Below are positions 42,155 to 50,935 of a stretch of 64,000 nt of DNA, in pieces. The position numbers and the translations under genes were made by a program. Under the pieces are notes generated by a model, which searched no databases, was not told where the DNA came from, and saw nothing but the letters and a program-made list of their open reading frames with translations. This DNA comes from Nocardia rhizosphaerihabitans. GTDB taxonomy: Bacteria; Actinomycetota; Actinomycetes; Mycobacteriales; Mycobacteriaceae. Every line of letters starts with the position of its first letter. Within the stretch, counting starts at the first letter, position 1. Where the stretch lies: the NCBI RefSeq assembly GCF_014646295.1, contig NZ_BMNE01000001.1, positions 434,001-498,000 of the forward strand, in the 5' to 3' direction.

Positions 42155-42847
42155 ATGACTGATGCGAAACTCACTCGCACCGCGATCGTCGACGCCGCGA
42201 TCACCCTCGCCGACGCCGACGGATTGGACGCGGTGTCGATGCGCCGCATCGCCGAACGGCTGGAAGTCGGCACCATGTCGCTGTACCGGCACGTGGCGAA
42301 CAAGGACGAGTTGATCGCGGCCATGACCGACGAGATCGGCGCCCGGCATCCCTACCCCGACCCGACCGGACAGGGCTGGACCTGGCGCGACCGGGTCCGC
42401 ATCGCCGCGGAGATCGATTGGGAGCTGTACCAGCAGCATCCCTGGGTGCTGCTCACCTTCGCGGTCCCCCGCTACAGCTTCGGCCCGCAGGGTCTGACCA
42501 GCCTGGCCTGGCTGGTCGAGGGCCTGCGCGCCCTCGACGTCTCGGCCCGCGAGGCCACCACCATGGCGTTCACGGTCTGGAACTACATCTCCGGCGCGAG
42601 CCTGCCGGTGATCGGTGGCGCGCTGCTCGCGGAAAAGCGCACGGCGACCGACGACGCGAACGGCTTGCGCGATCTCCTCGACGGCAACCCGTCGTTCCCC
42701 GTGCCGCCCGCCCTGGCGGAACTGAACGGCGCAGGCGTGAGTGAACTCACCTCCGAAGACCTGCTGTTCCTCGGCCTCGACGCCCTCTGCGACGGTTTCG
42801 CCGCCCGCGCCGAACGCCGGGCCGCCGCGATCCCGAGCCGGGACTGA
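42155..42847 (+). CDS. TetR-family repressor of the adjacent MFS exporter
   Basis: A 230-residue protein. The N-terminal helix-turn-helix reads LDAVSMRRIAERLEVGTMSLYRHVANKDEL, and the C-terminal ligand domain has the TetR_C-type start RDRVRIAAEIDWELYQQHPWVL. The ATG at 42155 is chosen; an in-frame GTG 12 nt upstream is possible. It is divergent from the exporter with paired operators in the gap. The inducer is unknown but is probably an exporter substrate. Confidence 0.9.
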   Translation: MTDAKLTRTAIVDAAITLADADGLDAVSMRRIAERLEVGTMSLYRHVANKDELIAAMTDEIGARHPYPDPTGQGWTWRDRVRIAAEIDWELYQQHPWVLLTFAVPRYSFGPQGLTSLAWLVEGLRALDVSAREATTMAFTVWNYISGASLPVIGGALLAEKRTATDDANGLRDLLDGNPSFPVPPALAELNGAGVSELTSEDLLFLGLDALCDGFAARAERRAAAIPSRD

Positions 42848-42876
42848 CCGCTCGGGACGGATGGCTTGACCTCGAG

Positions 42877-42897
42877 CACTGTTCAGGTTGAACAGTG
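42877..42897. promoter_or_regulatory. Perfect 21-bp palindromic operator ahead of the MDR oxidoreductase
   Basis: CACTGTTCA-GGT-TGAACAGTG is a perfect inverted repeat ending 5 nt before the ATG at 42903. A TTGACC lies just upstream (42866-42871), so the palindrome would cover the -10 region. It is unlike the GTAC operators of the neighbouring TetR, so another regulator should bind it. Confidence 0.65.
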
Positions 42898-42902
42898 GTC
42901 CC

Positions 42903-43883
42903 ATGCACGCAATCCGACTGCACGAATTCGGTCCGGCCACCAATCTGCGCTACGAGTCCGTTCCCGATCCCGAACCCGCGCCCGGTCAGGTGCGGATCGC
43001 GGTGGCGGCGAGCGGTATCCATCTGGTCGACACGGCGCTGCGTCGCGGCGAACCCGGCCCGTTCCCCGTCCCCGCCCTGCCGACGGTGCCGGGTCGGGAG
43101 GTCGCCGGGACGGTCGATCGGGTGGGCGAGGGTGTCGACCCGGGCCTGCTCGGCACCTCGGTGGTCACCCATCTGGGCGCCGCGCCCGGCGGTTACGCGG
43201 AACTCGCGACGGCCGACGCCGATCGACTGCTGACCATCCCGGACGGAGTGCCGGCCGCCACCGCGGTCGCGATGCTCGGGACCGGCCGCACCACCCTGGG
43301 CATCCTGCTGTTCGCCGATCTCGACGCGGACAGCGTCGCCGTGGTGACCGCGGCGGCGGGCGGCATCGGGACCCTGCTCGTGCAGTACGCCCGCGCGGCG
43401 GGAGCGACCGTGGTCGGCTTGGCGGGCGGCCCGGAGAAAGTGCGCCAGGTGGCGGCGAACGGCGCCGACATCGCGGTCGACTACACCGCCGACGACTGGC
43501 CGGGGAAGGTGCGCGCCCAGCTCGGCGGCCGGGCGGCGACCGTGGTGTTCGACGGTGTCGGCGGGGCGGCCGGGTCCGCCGCGGTCGATCTGCTCGGCCC
43601 CGGCGGCACGCATCTGATCTTCGGCTGGTCCGCGGGCACACCGACCGTCGTCGATCCGGCCGCGCTCGCGTCCCGCGGCATCACCTCACGCTCAGTGCTC
43701 GGTCCGCCGATGATCGAGCGCGCGGGCGGTGATCTGCTCACCCTGTCCCGGCGCGCGCTGACCGCGGCGGCCGACTCGCTGCTCACCCCGGCGATCACCG
43801 AGTTCCCGCTCGCCGAGGCCGCCCTGGCCCACGAGTCCCTCGAAAATCGTGCCACGACAGGAAAGGTCGTGCTGATTCCCTGA
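42903..43883 (+). CDS. Zinc-less MDR oxidoreductase (quinone-reductase type)
   Basis: A 326-residue medium-chain reductase. The N-terminal GroES-like domain has APGQVRIAVAASGIHLVDTALRRG and the GREVAGTVDRVGEGVD signature, without the structural and catalytic zinc ligands. The nucleotide-binding motif is TAAAGGIGTLLVQYARAAGA. Family members reduce quinones or enones with NADPH. The ATG at 42903 is adjacent to a 21-bp palindrome and has no ribosome binding site, so transcription may be leaderless and tightly repressed. Confidence 0.85.
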   Translation: MHAIRLHEFGPATNLRYESVPDPEPAPGQVRIAVAASGIHLVDTALRRGEPGPFPVPALPTVPGREVAGTVDRVGEGVDPGLLGTSVVTHLGAAPGGYAELATADADRLLTIPDGVPAATAVAMLGTGRTTLGILLFADLDADSVAVVTAAAGGIGTLLVQYARAAGATVVGLAGGPEKVRQVAANGADIAVDYTADDWPGKVRAQLGGRAATVVFDGVGGAAGSAAVDLLGPGGTHLIFGWSAGTPTVVDPAALASRGITSRSVLGPPMIERAGGDLLTLSRRALTAAADSLLTPAITEFPLAEAALAHESLENRATTGKVVLIP

Positions 43884-43957
43884 TCTGGGCGATGCTCGTG
43901 CCGTAGATCGCAGTATGGCGTGCGGCGGGCGGCGGCGCGGTGGTGGAGACTGAGGTC

Positions 43958-44620
43958 ATGACCGACGCGCAGCCGTCCGCCGATCGTCGTCTCGCCGCCC
44001 AGGCCTTGGCGGCGAACGATCCGACCGGATGGTTCGAACCGCTCTACGCCGAGGCCGCGGCCTGCGGCGCGGTCGTTCCGTGGGACCGCGCCGAACCGAA
44101 TCCGCTCCTGGTCGACTGGCTGACCTCCGCCTCGATTCCCCAGGGCGCTCGCGGCCTGGTCATCGGCTGCGGGTACGGCACCGATGCCGAATTCGTTGCC
44201 GCTCGAGGAATTCGAACCACCGCGTTCGACATCTCCCCCACCGCGATTCGCGGCGCCCGAGCCCGTTTCCCGCAATCCCCGGTCACCTACAAGGTCGCCG
44301 ACCTGCTCCACCCGCCTGAGGCCTGGCTCGGCGCCTTCGACCTGGTGATCGAGTCGATCACCGTCCAATCGCTGCCGCCCGAGATCCGCCGCGCCGCCGT
44401 CACGAGCATCCAGAACCTCCTCGCCCGCGACGCCACCCTCCTGGTCATCGCCGACATCGCCACCGCGCCTGCCCTCGGCCCGCCCTGGCCGCTCACCGCC
44501 GACGACATCGGCGCCTTCACCGCCCCCGACCTCACCCCGGTCCGCATCCAATGCCTCCCCCGTCCCGACGCACCCGGCCGCCACCGCTGGCGCGCCGAAT
44601 TCCATCGCCCGGCGTCCTGA
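43958..44620 (+). CDS. Small SAM-dependent methyltransferase (TPMT-like)
   Basis: A 220-residue class I methyltransferase. The N-terminal WFEPLYAEAAACGAVVPWDRAEPNP and the motif I GLVIGCGYGTDAEFVAARG, followed by the acidic TTAFDISPTAI, match the thiopurine/thiol methyltransferase-like group. The methyl acceptor is unknown; a small thiol, halide or xenobiotic is plausible for the group. GGAG and GAGG lie ahead of the ATG at 43958. It stands alone after the MDR gene. Confidence 0.8.
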   Translation: MTDAQPSADRRLAAQALAANDPTGWFEPLYAEAAACGAVVPWDRAEPNPLLVDWLTSASIPQGARGLVIGCGYGTDAEFVAARGIRTTAFDISPTAIRGARARFPQSPVTYKVADLLHPPEAWLGAFDLVIESITVQSLPPEIRRAAVTSIQNLLARDATLLVIADIATAPALGPPWPLTADDIGAFTAPDLTPVRIQCLPRPDAPGRHRWRAEFHRPAS

Positions 44621-44674
44621 CTCCCCGCCCGGACCAGCAGGAGTCCGGCTACCGGCCGAGACCGCCACCAGCAC

Positions 44675-45895
44675 TCACTTGGTTTGCGCCGCAGCCATTT
44701 CCGCGGGCCGGCGCCACGCCGGGACCTGCAGGTAGGTCGCCGCGCGCAGCACCCACTCCACCGGACCGTACGGATGTCCGCGCAACCACCACGCGCTGAT
44801 CGCGAGCTGGGCGGCGAAGGTGACCAGCGCGATGGCGACGACACCGAGCGGCGGGACCTTGTCGGCCAGCGCGAAGCCGTACCCGGTGTAGACGACCATG
44901 AGCACGATCGACTGGCCGATGTAGTTCGAGGCCGCCATCCGGCCCGCCGGGGCGAGCAGGGCGGCGAAGCGGCCGGTGCGGGCCGACTGGGCGAGCCGGA
45001 CGACGACGGCGACGTAGGCGAAGGTCATGGCCGGCCCGACGAGGTACTGCAGGCCGTGGATCAGGGCGGGCGCGTTCCACCAGTTCATGATGTCGGCGAA
45101 GGTCAGCGCGGAGATCGGCAGGCCGACTCCGAAACCGAGGACCATCGCCCGGGTGGACCAGCGGCGCTGGGTTTCCGGGTCTTCGAACAGGTTCCGCTTG
45201 CCCGCCGCCATGCCGAGCAGGAACATGGCCAGGCTCGGGATGCCCTGGGCGAACCAGATCAGCAGCAGGAACAGCGGCGCGAGGGCCGTCTGCGCCGCGA
45301 AGGTGCTGGCGAAGCTGCCCGTGTACTCGGCGGACAGTTTCGGCAGGTCCAGGAACTGTCCGAGGCCGAGAATGCTCGTCTCACCGGGTGCGAAGCTCCA
45401 CACCGACCACACCGTGTACAACACCACCGCGGTGATCACCGCGGTACGCGGCCGCAGCTTGCGCAGCAGGATCAGGTGCAGGCACAGGAACGCGTACAGG
45501 GTGAGGATGTCGCCGATCCACAGCAGACACACGTGCACGAGCCCGATCGCCATCAGCGCGGCACAGCGGCGCAGCAACCGCCGGGCCGGCGCGGCGCCCG
45601 CCCGCTCGGCGGCCGCGATCTGGAGGGTGAACGAGTAGCCGAACAGGAACGCGAACAGCAGGTAGAACCGTCCGGTGAACAGCGCGTCCACGGTGGCCCG
45701 CACCAGGTGGTCGACGGTGCCGTCGAACAGCGACACCGGTTTCTCCTCGGTGCCGACCGCCGACCACAGGGTCGTCGCCACGATCACGTTGGTGATCAGG
45801 ATCCCGAACAGGGCGAACCCGCGCAGGATGTCGACCTCGGCGATCCGCCGACCGGAAGCCGCTGCGGGCGAACGTGTTCCGAGTGCCTCTGCCAT
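44675..45895 (-). CDS. DUF418 multi-pass membrane protein
   Basis: A 406-residue protein with about ten hydrophobic helices. It opens with RIAEVDILRGFALFGILITN and carries LFAFLFGYSFTLQIAAAERAG and, near the C-terminus, GRMAASNYIGQSIVLMVVYTGYGF, all typical of DUF418 (YeiB-like) proteins. The final helix pair ends in WWLRGHPYGPVEWVLRAATY. Function of the family is unknown; a membrane transferase or transport role has been suggested for relatives. Convergent with the methyltransferase gene. Confidence 0.85.
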   Translation of the reverse strand: MAEALGTRSPAAASGRRIAEVDILRGFALFGILITNVIVATTLWSAVGTEEKPVSLFDGTVDHLVRATVDALFTGRFYLLFAFLFGYSFTLQIAAAERAGAAPARRLLRRCAALMAIGLVHVCLLWIGDILTLYAFLCLHLILLRKLRPRTAVITAVVLYTVWSVWSFAPGETSILGLGQFLDLPKLSAEYTGSFASTFAAQTALAPLFLLLIWFAQGIPSLAMFLLGMAAGKRNLFEDPETQRRWSTRAMVLGFGVGLPISALTFADIMNWWNAPALIHGLQYLVGPAMTFAYVAVVVRLAQSARTGRFAALLAPAGRMAASNYIGQSIVLMVVYTGYGFALADKVPPLGVVAIALVTFAAQLAISAWWLRGHPYGPVEWVLRAATYLQVPAWRRPAEMAAAQTK

Positions 45896-46025
45896 GGGCT
45901 GAGCGTAGGCCTACCGGCAGGTCGACTTCGTCCACCGCGCGGGCTATTTCCGTGCGATGCCGGCGTCCACGCTCATCAGCGGCGTATTGACTTCCCGTCC
46001 CCGGACTGCGTCGGCGGCTGCCACC

Positions 46026-46031
46026 TAGACT
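46026..46031 (+). promoter_or_regulatory. -10 element of a likely leaderless promoter
   Basis: TAGACT is separated by 6 nt from the GTG at 46038, so the transcript would begin at the start codon. No ribosome binding site is present and the -35 is weak. Confidence 0.4.
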
Positions 46032-46037
46032 TCGGGC

Positions 46038-46433
46038 GTGTCTCACCCCACCCCTGATGTGCTGACCGCCGTCGAATCCCTGCATGCCGACCTGGCGCAG
46101 TGGCTGGGAACGGCTGCCCCCGACGAGGTCTTCGACCGCTTCGCCGCCGCCCAGCATCCGGCATTCACGATGGTCACCACCGCGGGCGCGGTGGTCGCCA
46201 GGGACGAACTGCTGACCGGCCTGCGCGGCGCCCGCAACGCGCAGCCGGGACTGACGATCGAGATCACCGAAGTCGACACCCTCCTCGACGACGGCACCAC
46301 GGTGGTGATCCGCTTCCTCGAACGCCACTTCGCCGGCGGCACCACCACCGCCCGCCGGGTCACCGCCGTCCTCGTCACCGACGGCCAGGACGGGCTGCGC
46401 TGGCGCACGGTCCACGAGACGCCCCTGCCCTGA
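46038..46433 (+). CDS. NTF2-like (SnoaL/DUF4440) protein
   Basis: A 131-residue protein with the cone-shaped NTF2 fold signature: an N-terminal helix pair (DVLTAVESLHADLAQWLG), FAAAQHPAFTMVTTAG, and beta strands ending in GLRWRTVHETPLP. Such proteins are often small enzymes or ligand binders; no catalytic residues can be named. GTG start with a leaderless-type promoter. It precedes an MDR reductase on the same strand by 74 nt. Confidence 0.65.
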   Translation: MSHPTPDVLTAVESLHADLAQWLGTAAPDEVFDRFAAAQHPAFTMVTTAGAVVARDELLTGLRGARNAQPGLTIEITEVDTLLDDGTTVVIRFLERHFAGGTTTARRVTAVLVTDGQDGLRWRTVHETPLP

Positions 46434-46507
46434 CCGGCCCCGGCTCGGCCGCAGTGCCACAATGGGACAAGGCTCGTGCAGGACTCGCAACCACCACGGA
46501 GGCGGAC

Positions 46508-47491
46508 ATGCAGGCAGTTGTCATCGACCGGTTCGGCGAACCGAAGGACGTGCTCACCGCGCAGGAGGTGCCGCCGCCCGCACCGGGACCGGGTGAGGTG
46601 CGGATCGCGATGACGCTGTCACCGATCCACAACCACGATCTCGCCATCATCCGCGGCGTCTACGGCTACCGGCCCCCGCTCCCGGCGATTCCCGGCACCG
46701 AGGCGGTCGGCGTCGTCGACGCGGTCGGGCCGGGCGCCGGGATCCAGGTCGGCCAGCGGGTCGCGGTCGCGGGTGCCCGCGCGACGTGGGCGGACTTCTT
46801 CCTCGCCCGCGCCGAGCAGGTGGTCCTGATGCCGCCGACGGTGTCCGACGAGACCGCCTGCCAGCTGCTGGCCATGCCGCTGAGTTCGCTGATGCTGCTC
46901 GACGATCTGCGGGTGCAGCCGGGACAGTGGATCACGGTGAACGCCGCCAACGGCGCGGTCGGCCGCCTGGTGAATCTGTTCGCGCAGCAGCGGGGCGTGC
47001 ATGTGCTGAGCCTGGTTCGCGGGCCCGGATCGGTGCGGGCGATGGAGCAGTTCGGCTACGGGCCGGTGATCGACACCGAGGTCGAGGGCTGGGCGGCGCG
47101 GGCGGCCTCGGTCACCAACGGCGAGCCGATCGTGCGGGCGGTCGACCAGGTCAGCGGGCAGGCCGCCGGCGACCTGATGTCCCTGCTGGCCCCGCGCGGC
47201 GAACTGGTCTCCTTCGGCGCGCTGTCGGGTCAGCCGCTGATCATCGACACCGGCGCCGTCATCTTCAAACAGGCTGTGGTCAAGGGCTTCTGGGGACAGC
47301 AGCGCAGCGCCGAGATCGATCACGCCGACTACGTCCGTCTCGTGCACGAGCTCGTCGGCCGCGCCGCCGACGGCACGCTCCGCCTGGAGGTGCAGGCGGA
47401 GTTCCCGCTCGACGGCGCCGCCGACGCGGCCGTCCTGTCGGAGACTCCCGGTCGCAACGGCAAGGTGGTGTTACGCGCGGGCGCGCGCTGA
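46508..47491 (+). CDS. Zinc-less MDR oxidoreductase (enoyl-reductase/quinone-reductase type)
   Basis: A 327-residue protein. The N-terminal domain has PAPGPGEVRIAMTLSPIHNHDLAIIRG, and the cofactor site is VNAANGAVGRLVNLFAQQRG, a form seen in 2-enoyl thioester reductases (Etr1/MECR-like) and quinone reductases. Zinc ligands are absent. A GGAGG lies 5 nt before the ATG at 46508. A strong terminator follows, separating it from the desaturase operon. Enoyl-thioester reduction would fit the lipid genes downstream, but this is only positional. Confidence 0.8.
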   Translation: MQAVVIDRFGEPKDVLTAQEVPPPAPGPGEVRIAMTLSPIHNHDLAIIRGVYGYRPPLPAIPGTEAVGVVDAVGPGAGIQVGQRVAVAGARATWADFFLARAEQVVLMPPTVSDETACQLLAMPLSSLMLLDDLRVQPGQWITVNAANGAVGRLVNLFAQQRGVHVLSLVRGPGSVRAMEQFGYGPVIDTEVEGWAARAASVTNGEPIVRAVDQVSGQAAGDLMSLLAPRGELVSFGALSGQPLIIDTGAVIFKQAVVKGFWGQQRSAEIDHADYVRLVHELVGRAADGTLRLEVQAEFPLDGAADAAVLSETPGRNGKVVLRAGAR

Positions 47492-47521
47492 CACCGCCAT
47501 ACACAAGTCCGATCCGACGAT

Positions 47522-47555
47522 CGAAGCCCACGGCGAGCACGCGCCGTGGGCTTCG
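47522..47555 (+). terminator. Strong hairpin terminator before the desaturase operon
   Basis: CGAAGCCCACGGCG (47522-47535) pairs perfectly with CGCCGTGGGCTTCG (47542-47555) over a 6-nt loop. It isolates the downstream six-gene operon from the MDR gene. Confidence 0.8.
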
Positions 47556-47610
47556 CCCGTTGTTACGGTCCGACTGTCCGGCTGGCGGATTCCGAGCTGA
47601 CGAGGATGAG

Positions 47611-48537
47611 ATGACGCGAGACGACACCGTGCCGCGGAAGAAGACGATCAGCACCCCCTACATCCACCGGCTGCAGCGCAGGCACTTCCTGCTGTTCGAC
47701 GTCGCGCCGATCGCCGGAACCGTCGCCGCACTGGCTTTCCTGTTCGTGCGGCCGTTCGGGGTCGTCGAGTTCGCGCTGCTGTTCGGCATGTGGCTGGCGA
47801 CCGGTCTCGGCATCACGGTCGGCTATCACCGGCTGTTCACCCACCGCACCTTCCACACCACCTCCGCGGTCGCCGCCGTGCTGGCGGTGCTGGGGTCGAT
47901 GGCCGGACAGGGCCCGGTGGTGTCGTGGGTGGCGCTGCATCGGCGGCATCACGAGTACAGCGATCGGGCGGGAGATCCGCACTCCCCCAACCTGTCCGGT
48001 GACGGTGTGCGCGGTGCGCTGCGCGGGCTGGCGCATTCGCATTTCCTGTGGATGCGCCGGCACGAATACCCGAATGTCGTCCACTACGCGCCCGACCTGA
48101 TCAAGGATCGTTCGCTGATGCGGGTCGCCAGGTTGTACTACTGGTGGGTGGGTCTCGGCCTGCTGATTCCCACCGTGCTGGGTGGGCTGCTCACCCTGAG
48201 CTGGACGGGCGCCGTCAGCGGGCTGCTGTGGGGTGGGTTCGTGCGGATCTTCCTGCTCGAGCACATCGTCTGGGCGATCAACTCGGTCCTGCACATGGTC
48301 GGCACCCGTCCGTACCGGTCCAGGGAGAACAGCCGCAACGGCGGTGTGTTCGCGCTGATCACCCTCGGCGAGTCCTGGCACAACAACCATCACGCCTTTC
48401 CCGAGTCACCGTCGTTCGGATTGCACTGGTACCGGCTCGATCCCGGCTACTGGCTGATCTGGACGCTCGAAACCTTCGGTCTCGCCTGGGATCTCAAGAT
48501 CCCGTCGGCCGACCGGCTGGCCGCCAAACGCGCATGA
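47611..48537 (+). CDS. Membrane-bound fatty acid desaturase (possible acetylenase-type)
   Basis: A 308-residue integral membrane diiron desaturase of the stearoyl-CoA desaturase type. The three histidine boxes are H73-RLFT-H78, H110-RR-H113-H114 and H257-NN-H260-H261. The extra NSVLHMVGTRPY motif that supplies further ligands in this family is present. Four membrane segments fit the family. It is the first gene of operon A: a dedicated ACP starts 9 nt downstream and a fatty acyl-AMP ligase follows, so the substrate is probably an acyl-ACP rather than an acyl-CoA. Simple desaturase and bifunctional desaturase/acetylenase cannot be told apart from motifs. ATG at 47611 with GAGG just upstream. 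Confidence 0.92.
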   Translation: MTRDDTVPRKKTISTPYIHRLQRRHFLLFDVAPIAGTVAALAFLFVRPFGVVEFALLFGMWLATGLGITVGYHRLFTHRTFHTTSAVAAVLAVLGSMAGQGPVVSWVALHRRHHEYSDRAGDPHSPNLSGDGVRGALRGLAHSHFLWMRRHEYPNVVHYAPDLIKDRSLMRVARLYYWWVGLGLLIPTVLGGLLTLSWTGAVSGLLWGGFVRIFLLEHIVWAINSVLHMVGTRPYRSRENSRNGGVFALITLGESWHNNHHAFPESPSFGLHWYRLDPGYWLIWTLETFGLAWDLKIPSADRLAAKRA

Positions 48538-48546
48538 GGAGCTGAC

Positions 48547-48810
48547 ATGGACACCAGCAGAGAAGCCATCGTCACGTGGTGCCAGGAGTATCTCGGGCAG
48601 CTGCTCGAGGTGCCGGCGGCCGCGATCGACCCGCTCGCCGATTTCGACCGTCTCGGTGTCGATTCCGCCCTGGCGGTCGCCCTGCTCATCGAGGTGGAGG
48701 AACGCTTCGGCGTCGACCTGTCGCCCGACGACCTCTACGAGAACCCGACGCTGGACGCGGTCGCGGGGCATCTGCACGAGCAGCTGACCGCTCCCGCCAC
48801 GCACTCGTGA
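48547..48810 (+). CDS. Acyl carrier protein of operon A
   Basis: An 87-residue stand-alone ACP. The phosphopantetheine attachment Ser is S40 in RLGVDSALAV, with Ala where DSL is usual. The acidic helix VEERFGVDLSPDDLYENPTLD is typical. It starts 9 nt after the desaturase stop with GGAG in between and overlaps the next gene by GTGA. It is expected to carry the fatty acyl chain loaded by the ligase of the same operon. Confidence 0.9.
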   Translation: MDTSREAIVTWCQEYLGQLLEVPAAAIDPLADFDRLGVDSALAVALLIEVEERFGVDLSPDDLYENPTLDAVAGHLHEQLTAPATHS

Positions 48811-49697
48811 CCGAGGTGGCCGACACCGCCCGCGCCGACGCGGCGGCCGCGGCGATTCGGCACCACTACGACATCGGCAACGACTTCTACCACCTGTGGC
48901 TCGACGAGTCGCTCAGCTATTCGTGCGCCATGCCCGAATCTCCGAGTGACACACTCGAATCGGCGCAGCAACGCAAGCTCCGGCACCACCTGGGCGCGGT
49001 CGGCGCCGATCAGGCGGAGTCGGTGCTCGACATCGGCTGCGGGTGGGGTGCGGTCCTGGCGCGGGGCAGCAGGGAGCACAGTGTTCCGCGCATGGTCGGC
49101 TTGACGCTCAGCGACGAACAGGCAGCCTACGTGCGTGCGTTGGCGTTGCGCGGTGTCGAGGTCCGTACGCAGAGCTGGGTGCACTTCGAACCCGCGTCGC
49201 GGTTCGACGGTATCATCTCGATCGGCGCGTTCGAGCATTTCGCGCGCCCCGACGATCCGCCTGCCGCGAAGATCGCGGTGTACCGGGAGTTCTTCACCCG
49301 CTGCCGGGACTGGCTGACCACCGACGGCACCTTGTCGCTGCAAACGATCGCCTACGGGAACATGCGCCGCGACCAGGCCAGTGCGTTCATGCAGCAGGAG
49401 ATCTTCCCCGACGCCGACCTGCCGACGCTCGCCGAGATCACCGCGGCCGCCGAGGGCTTGTTCGAGATCGCCACGCTCACCGACGACCGGCTCGACTACG
49501 CGTGGACCTGTGAGCGGTGGGCGCGGCGGCTGCGCGAGCACCGGGCCGAGGCGGTCGAGCTGGTCGGCGCGCAGACCGTCGCCCGCTACGAGCGGTATCT
49601 GAAGTTGTCGGCGCTGGGGTTCCGGATGGGCAAGCTGGGGTTGCTGCGGATCGTCGCGCGGCCGTACCCCGACACCTTCTTCCGGAGTCCGCGATGA
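48807..49697 (+). CDS. CFA-synthase-like SAM methyltransferase of operon A
   Basis: A 296-residue class I methyltransferase of the cyclopropane fatty acid synthase family. The substrate-side signature is HHYDIGNDFYHLWLDESLSYSCAM (about 19-42) and the SAM site is VLDIGCGWGAVLA (about 73-85). The IGAFEHF segment corresponds to the family's IGMFEHV-like region. Members methylate or cyclopropanate olefins of lipids; next to an ACP and a desaturase, an unsaturated acyl-ACP is the likely acceptor. GTG start overlapping the ACP stop (GTGA); its stop overlaps the P450 start (ATGA). Confidence 0.88.
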   Translation: MTEVADTARADAAAAAIRHHYDIGNDFYHLWLDESLSYSCAMPESPSDTLESAQQRKLRHHLGAVGADQAESVLDIGCGWGAVLARGSREHSVPRMVGLTLSDEQAAYVRALALRGVEVRTQSWVHFEPASRFDGIISIGAFEHFARPDDPPAAKIAVYREFFTRCRDWLTTDGTLSLQTIAYGNMRRDQASAFMQQEIFPDADLPTLAEITAAAEGLFEIATLTDDRLDYAWTCERWARRLREHRAEAVELVGAQTVARYERYLKLSALGFRMGKLGLLRIVARPYPDTFFRSPR

Positions 49698-50935
49698 CGC
49701 TCTCGCAGGCCCGGCCGCCGATCCGGTTCAACCCGTTCAGCACCGAGTTCCGCCGCGACCCCTACCCCGTGTACCGCGCGCTGCGCGAGACCAGGCCGGT
49801 GCACAAGACGCTCGGCATGTGGGTGCTGACCCGCCATGCGGACGCGCGCGCTGTCCTGCACGACAAGTCGTTCAGCGCCGGGTTGATCCCGAAGCTGGTC
49901 ACCGAGCAGGCGCGCCGGCTCGGTCAGCCGGAGGTGGCGCGGATCGAACGACTCGGCCGCACCTCGCTGGTGTTCACCGACAATCCCGAGCACGCCCGGC
50001 TGCGCGGCCTGGTGAACAAGGTGTTCACCGCGCGCACCGTCGCGACGCTCGAACCCCTGGTCGCCGCGGTCGCCGAACGCCTGCTGCGTCCGGCCGTCGC
50101 GGCGGGCGGCGCGGACGCGATCGCCGACCTGGCCGCGCCGCTCCCGGTGGCGGTGCTGTGCGAGTGGATGGCGCTACCGACGGCCCTGCACGCCTGGGTC
50201 GGCGGCTGGACCCACGACATCCGCTTCCTCCTCGAACCCGGACTGATGAAGGCCGAGGATCTGGCGCGGGTGCGCACGGTGGTCGAGCTGTTCGCCGACG
50301 CGCTGGCCGAGGTGCTCGCCGAACGCCGCGCCCGGCCCGGTGCCGATCTGATCAGCCGGCTGCTCGCCGCGCGCACCGCAGGCGGCGACCACCTCGCCGA
50401 CGAGGAACTGATCTTCGTCTGCATCATGTGCTTCGTCGCGGGCACCGAGACCACCAAGTCGCTGATCGGCACCGCGACGCTGGCCCTGCTGCGGCATCCG
50501 GATCAGGCCGCCCTGGCGCGCCGGTCCCCCGAACGGCTGGGCGCGGCCGTCGCCGAGGCCCTGCGCTACGACACGCCGCTGCAGTTGACCAAACGGCAGG
50601 CGACCCGGGACGTGGCGGTCGGCGGGGAGACGATCCGCGCGGGCGATCACGTCCTGGTGTGCCTGGGCGCGGCGAACCGGGATCCCGAGGTGTTCGCTCG
50701 TCCCGACGAATTCGACATCACCCGCACCCCTGGCGCGCACCTCGCCTTCGGGCACGGCATGCACGGCTGCCTCGGCGGCGCGCTGGCCGAGCTGCAGACC
50801 CGCATCGCACTGGACGCCCTGCTCCGCAGGCATCCGCGGCTCACCACGCCACACGCCGAATTCGCCTGGCAGGAGCACAGTTTCCTGCTCCGCGGCCTCG
50901 CCGGTCTCCCGATGTCGTTCGGGGCGAGCAGATGA
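49694..50935 (+). CDS. Cytochrome P450 of operon A
   Basis: A 413-residue bacterial P450. The I-helix is VAGTETTKSLIG, with the usual acid-threonine pair. The ExxR motif is in EALRYDTPLQL and the heme loop is FGHGMHGCLGGALAE. The N-terminus (RPPIRFNPFSTEFRRDPYPVYRALRE) is normal. Joined to both neighbours by ATGA overlaps. Likely hydroxylates or otherwise oxidises the acyl chain made by this operon; the redox partners are not encoded here. Confidence 0.92.
   Translation: MTLSQARPPIRFNPFSTEFRRDPYPVYRALRETRPVHKTLGMWVLTRHADARAVLHDKSFSAGLIPKLVTEQARRLGQPEVARIERLGRTSLVFTDNPEHARLRGLVNKVFTARTVATLEPLVAAVAERLLRPAVAAGGADAIADLAAPLPVAVLCEWMALPTALHAWVGGWTHDIRFLLEPGLMKAEDLARVRTVVELFADALAEVLAERRARPGADLISRLLAARTAGGDHLADEELIFVCIMCFVAGTETTKSLIGTATLALLRHPDQAALARRSPERLGAAVAEALRYDTPLQLTKRQATRDVAVGGETIRAGDHVLVCLGAANRDPEVFARPDEFDITRTPGAHLAFGHGMHGCLGGALAELQTRIALDALLRRHPRLTTPHAEFAWQEHSFLLRGLAGLPMSFGASR

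Noticed and set aside
40721..42943. A 740-codon minus-strand frame covering the MFS and TetR genes
   Set aside because: It overlaps an obvious transporter in another frame and a TetR gene on the other strand, and crosses the operator region.
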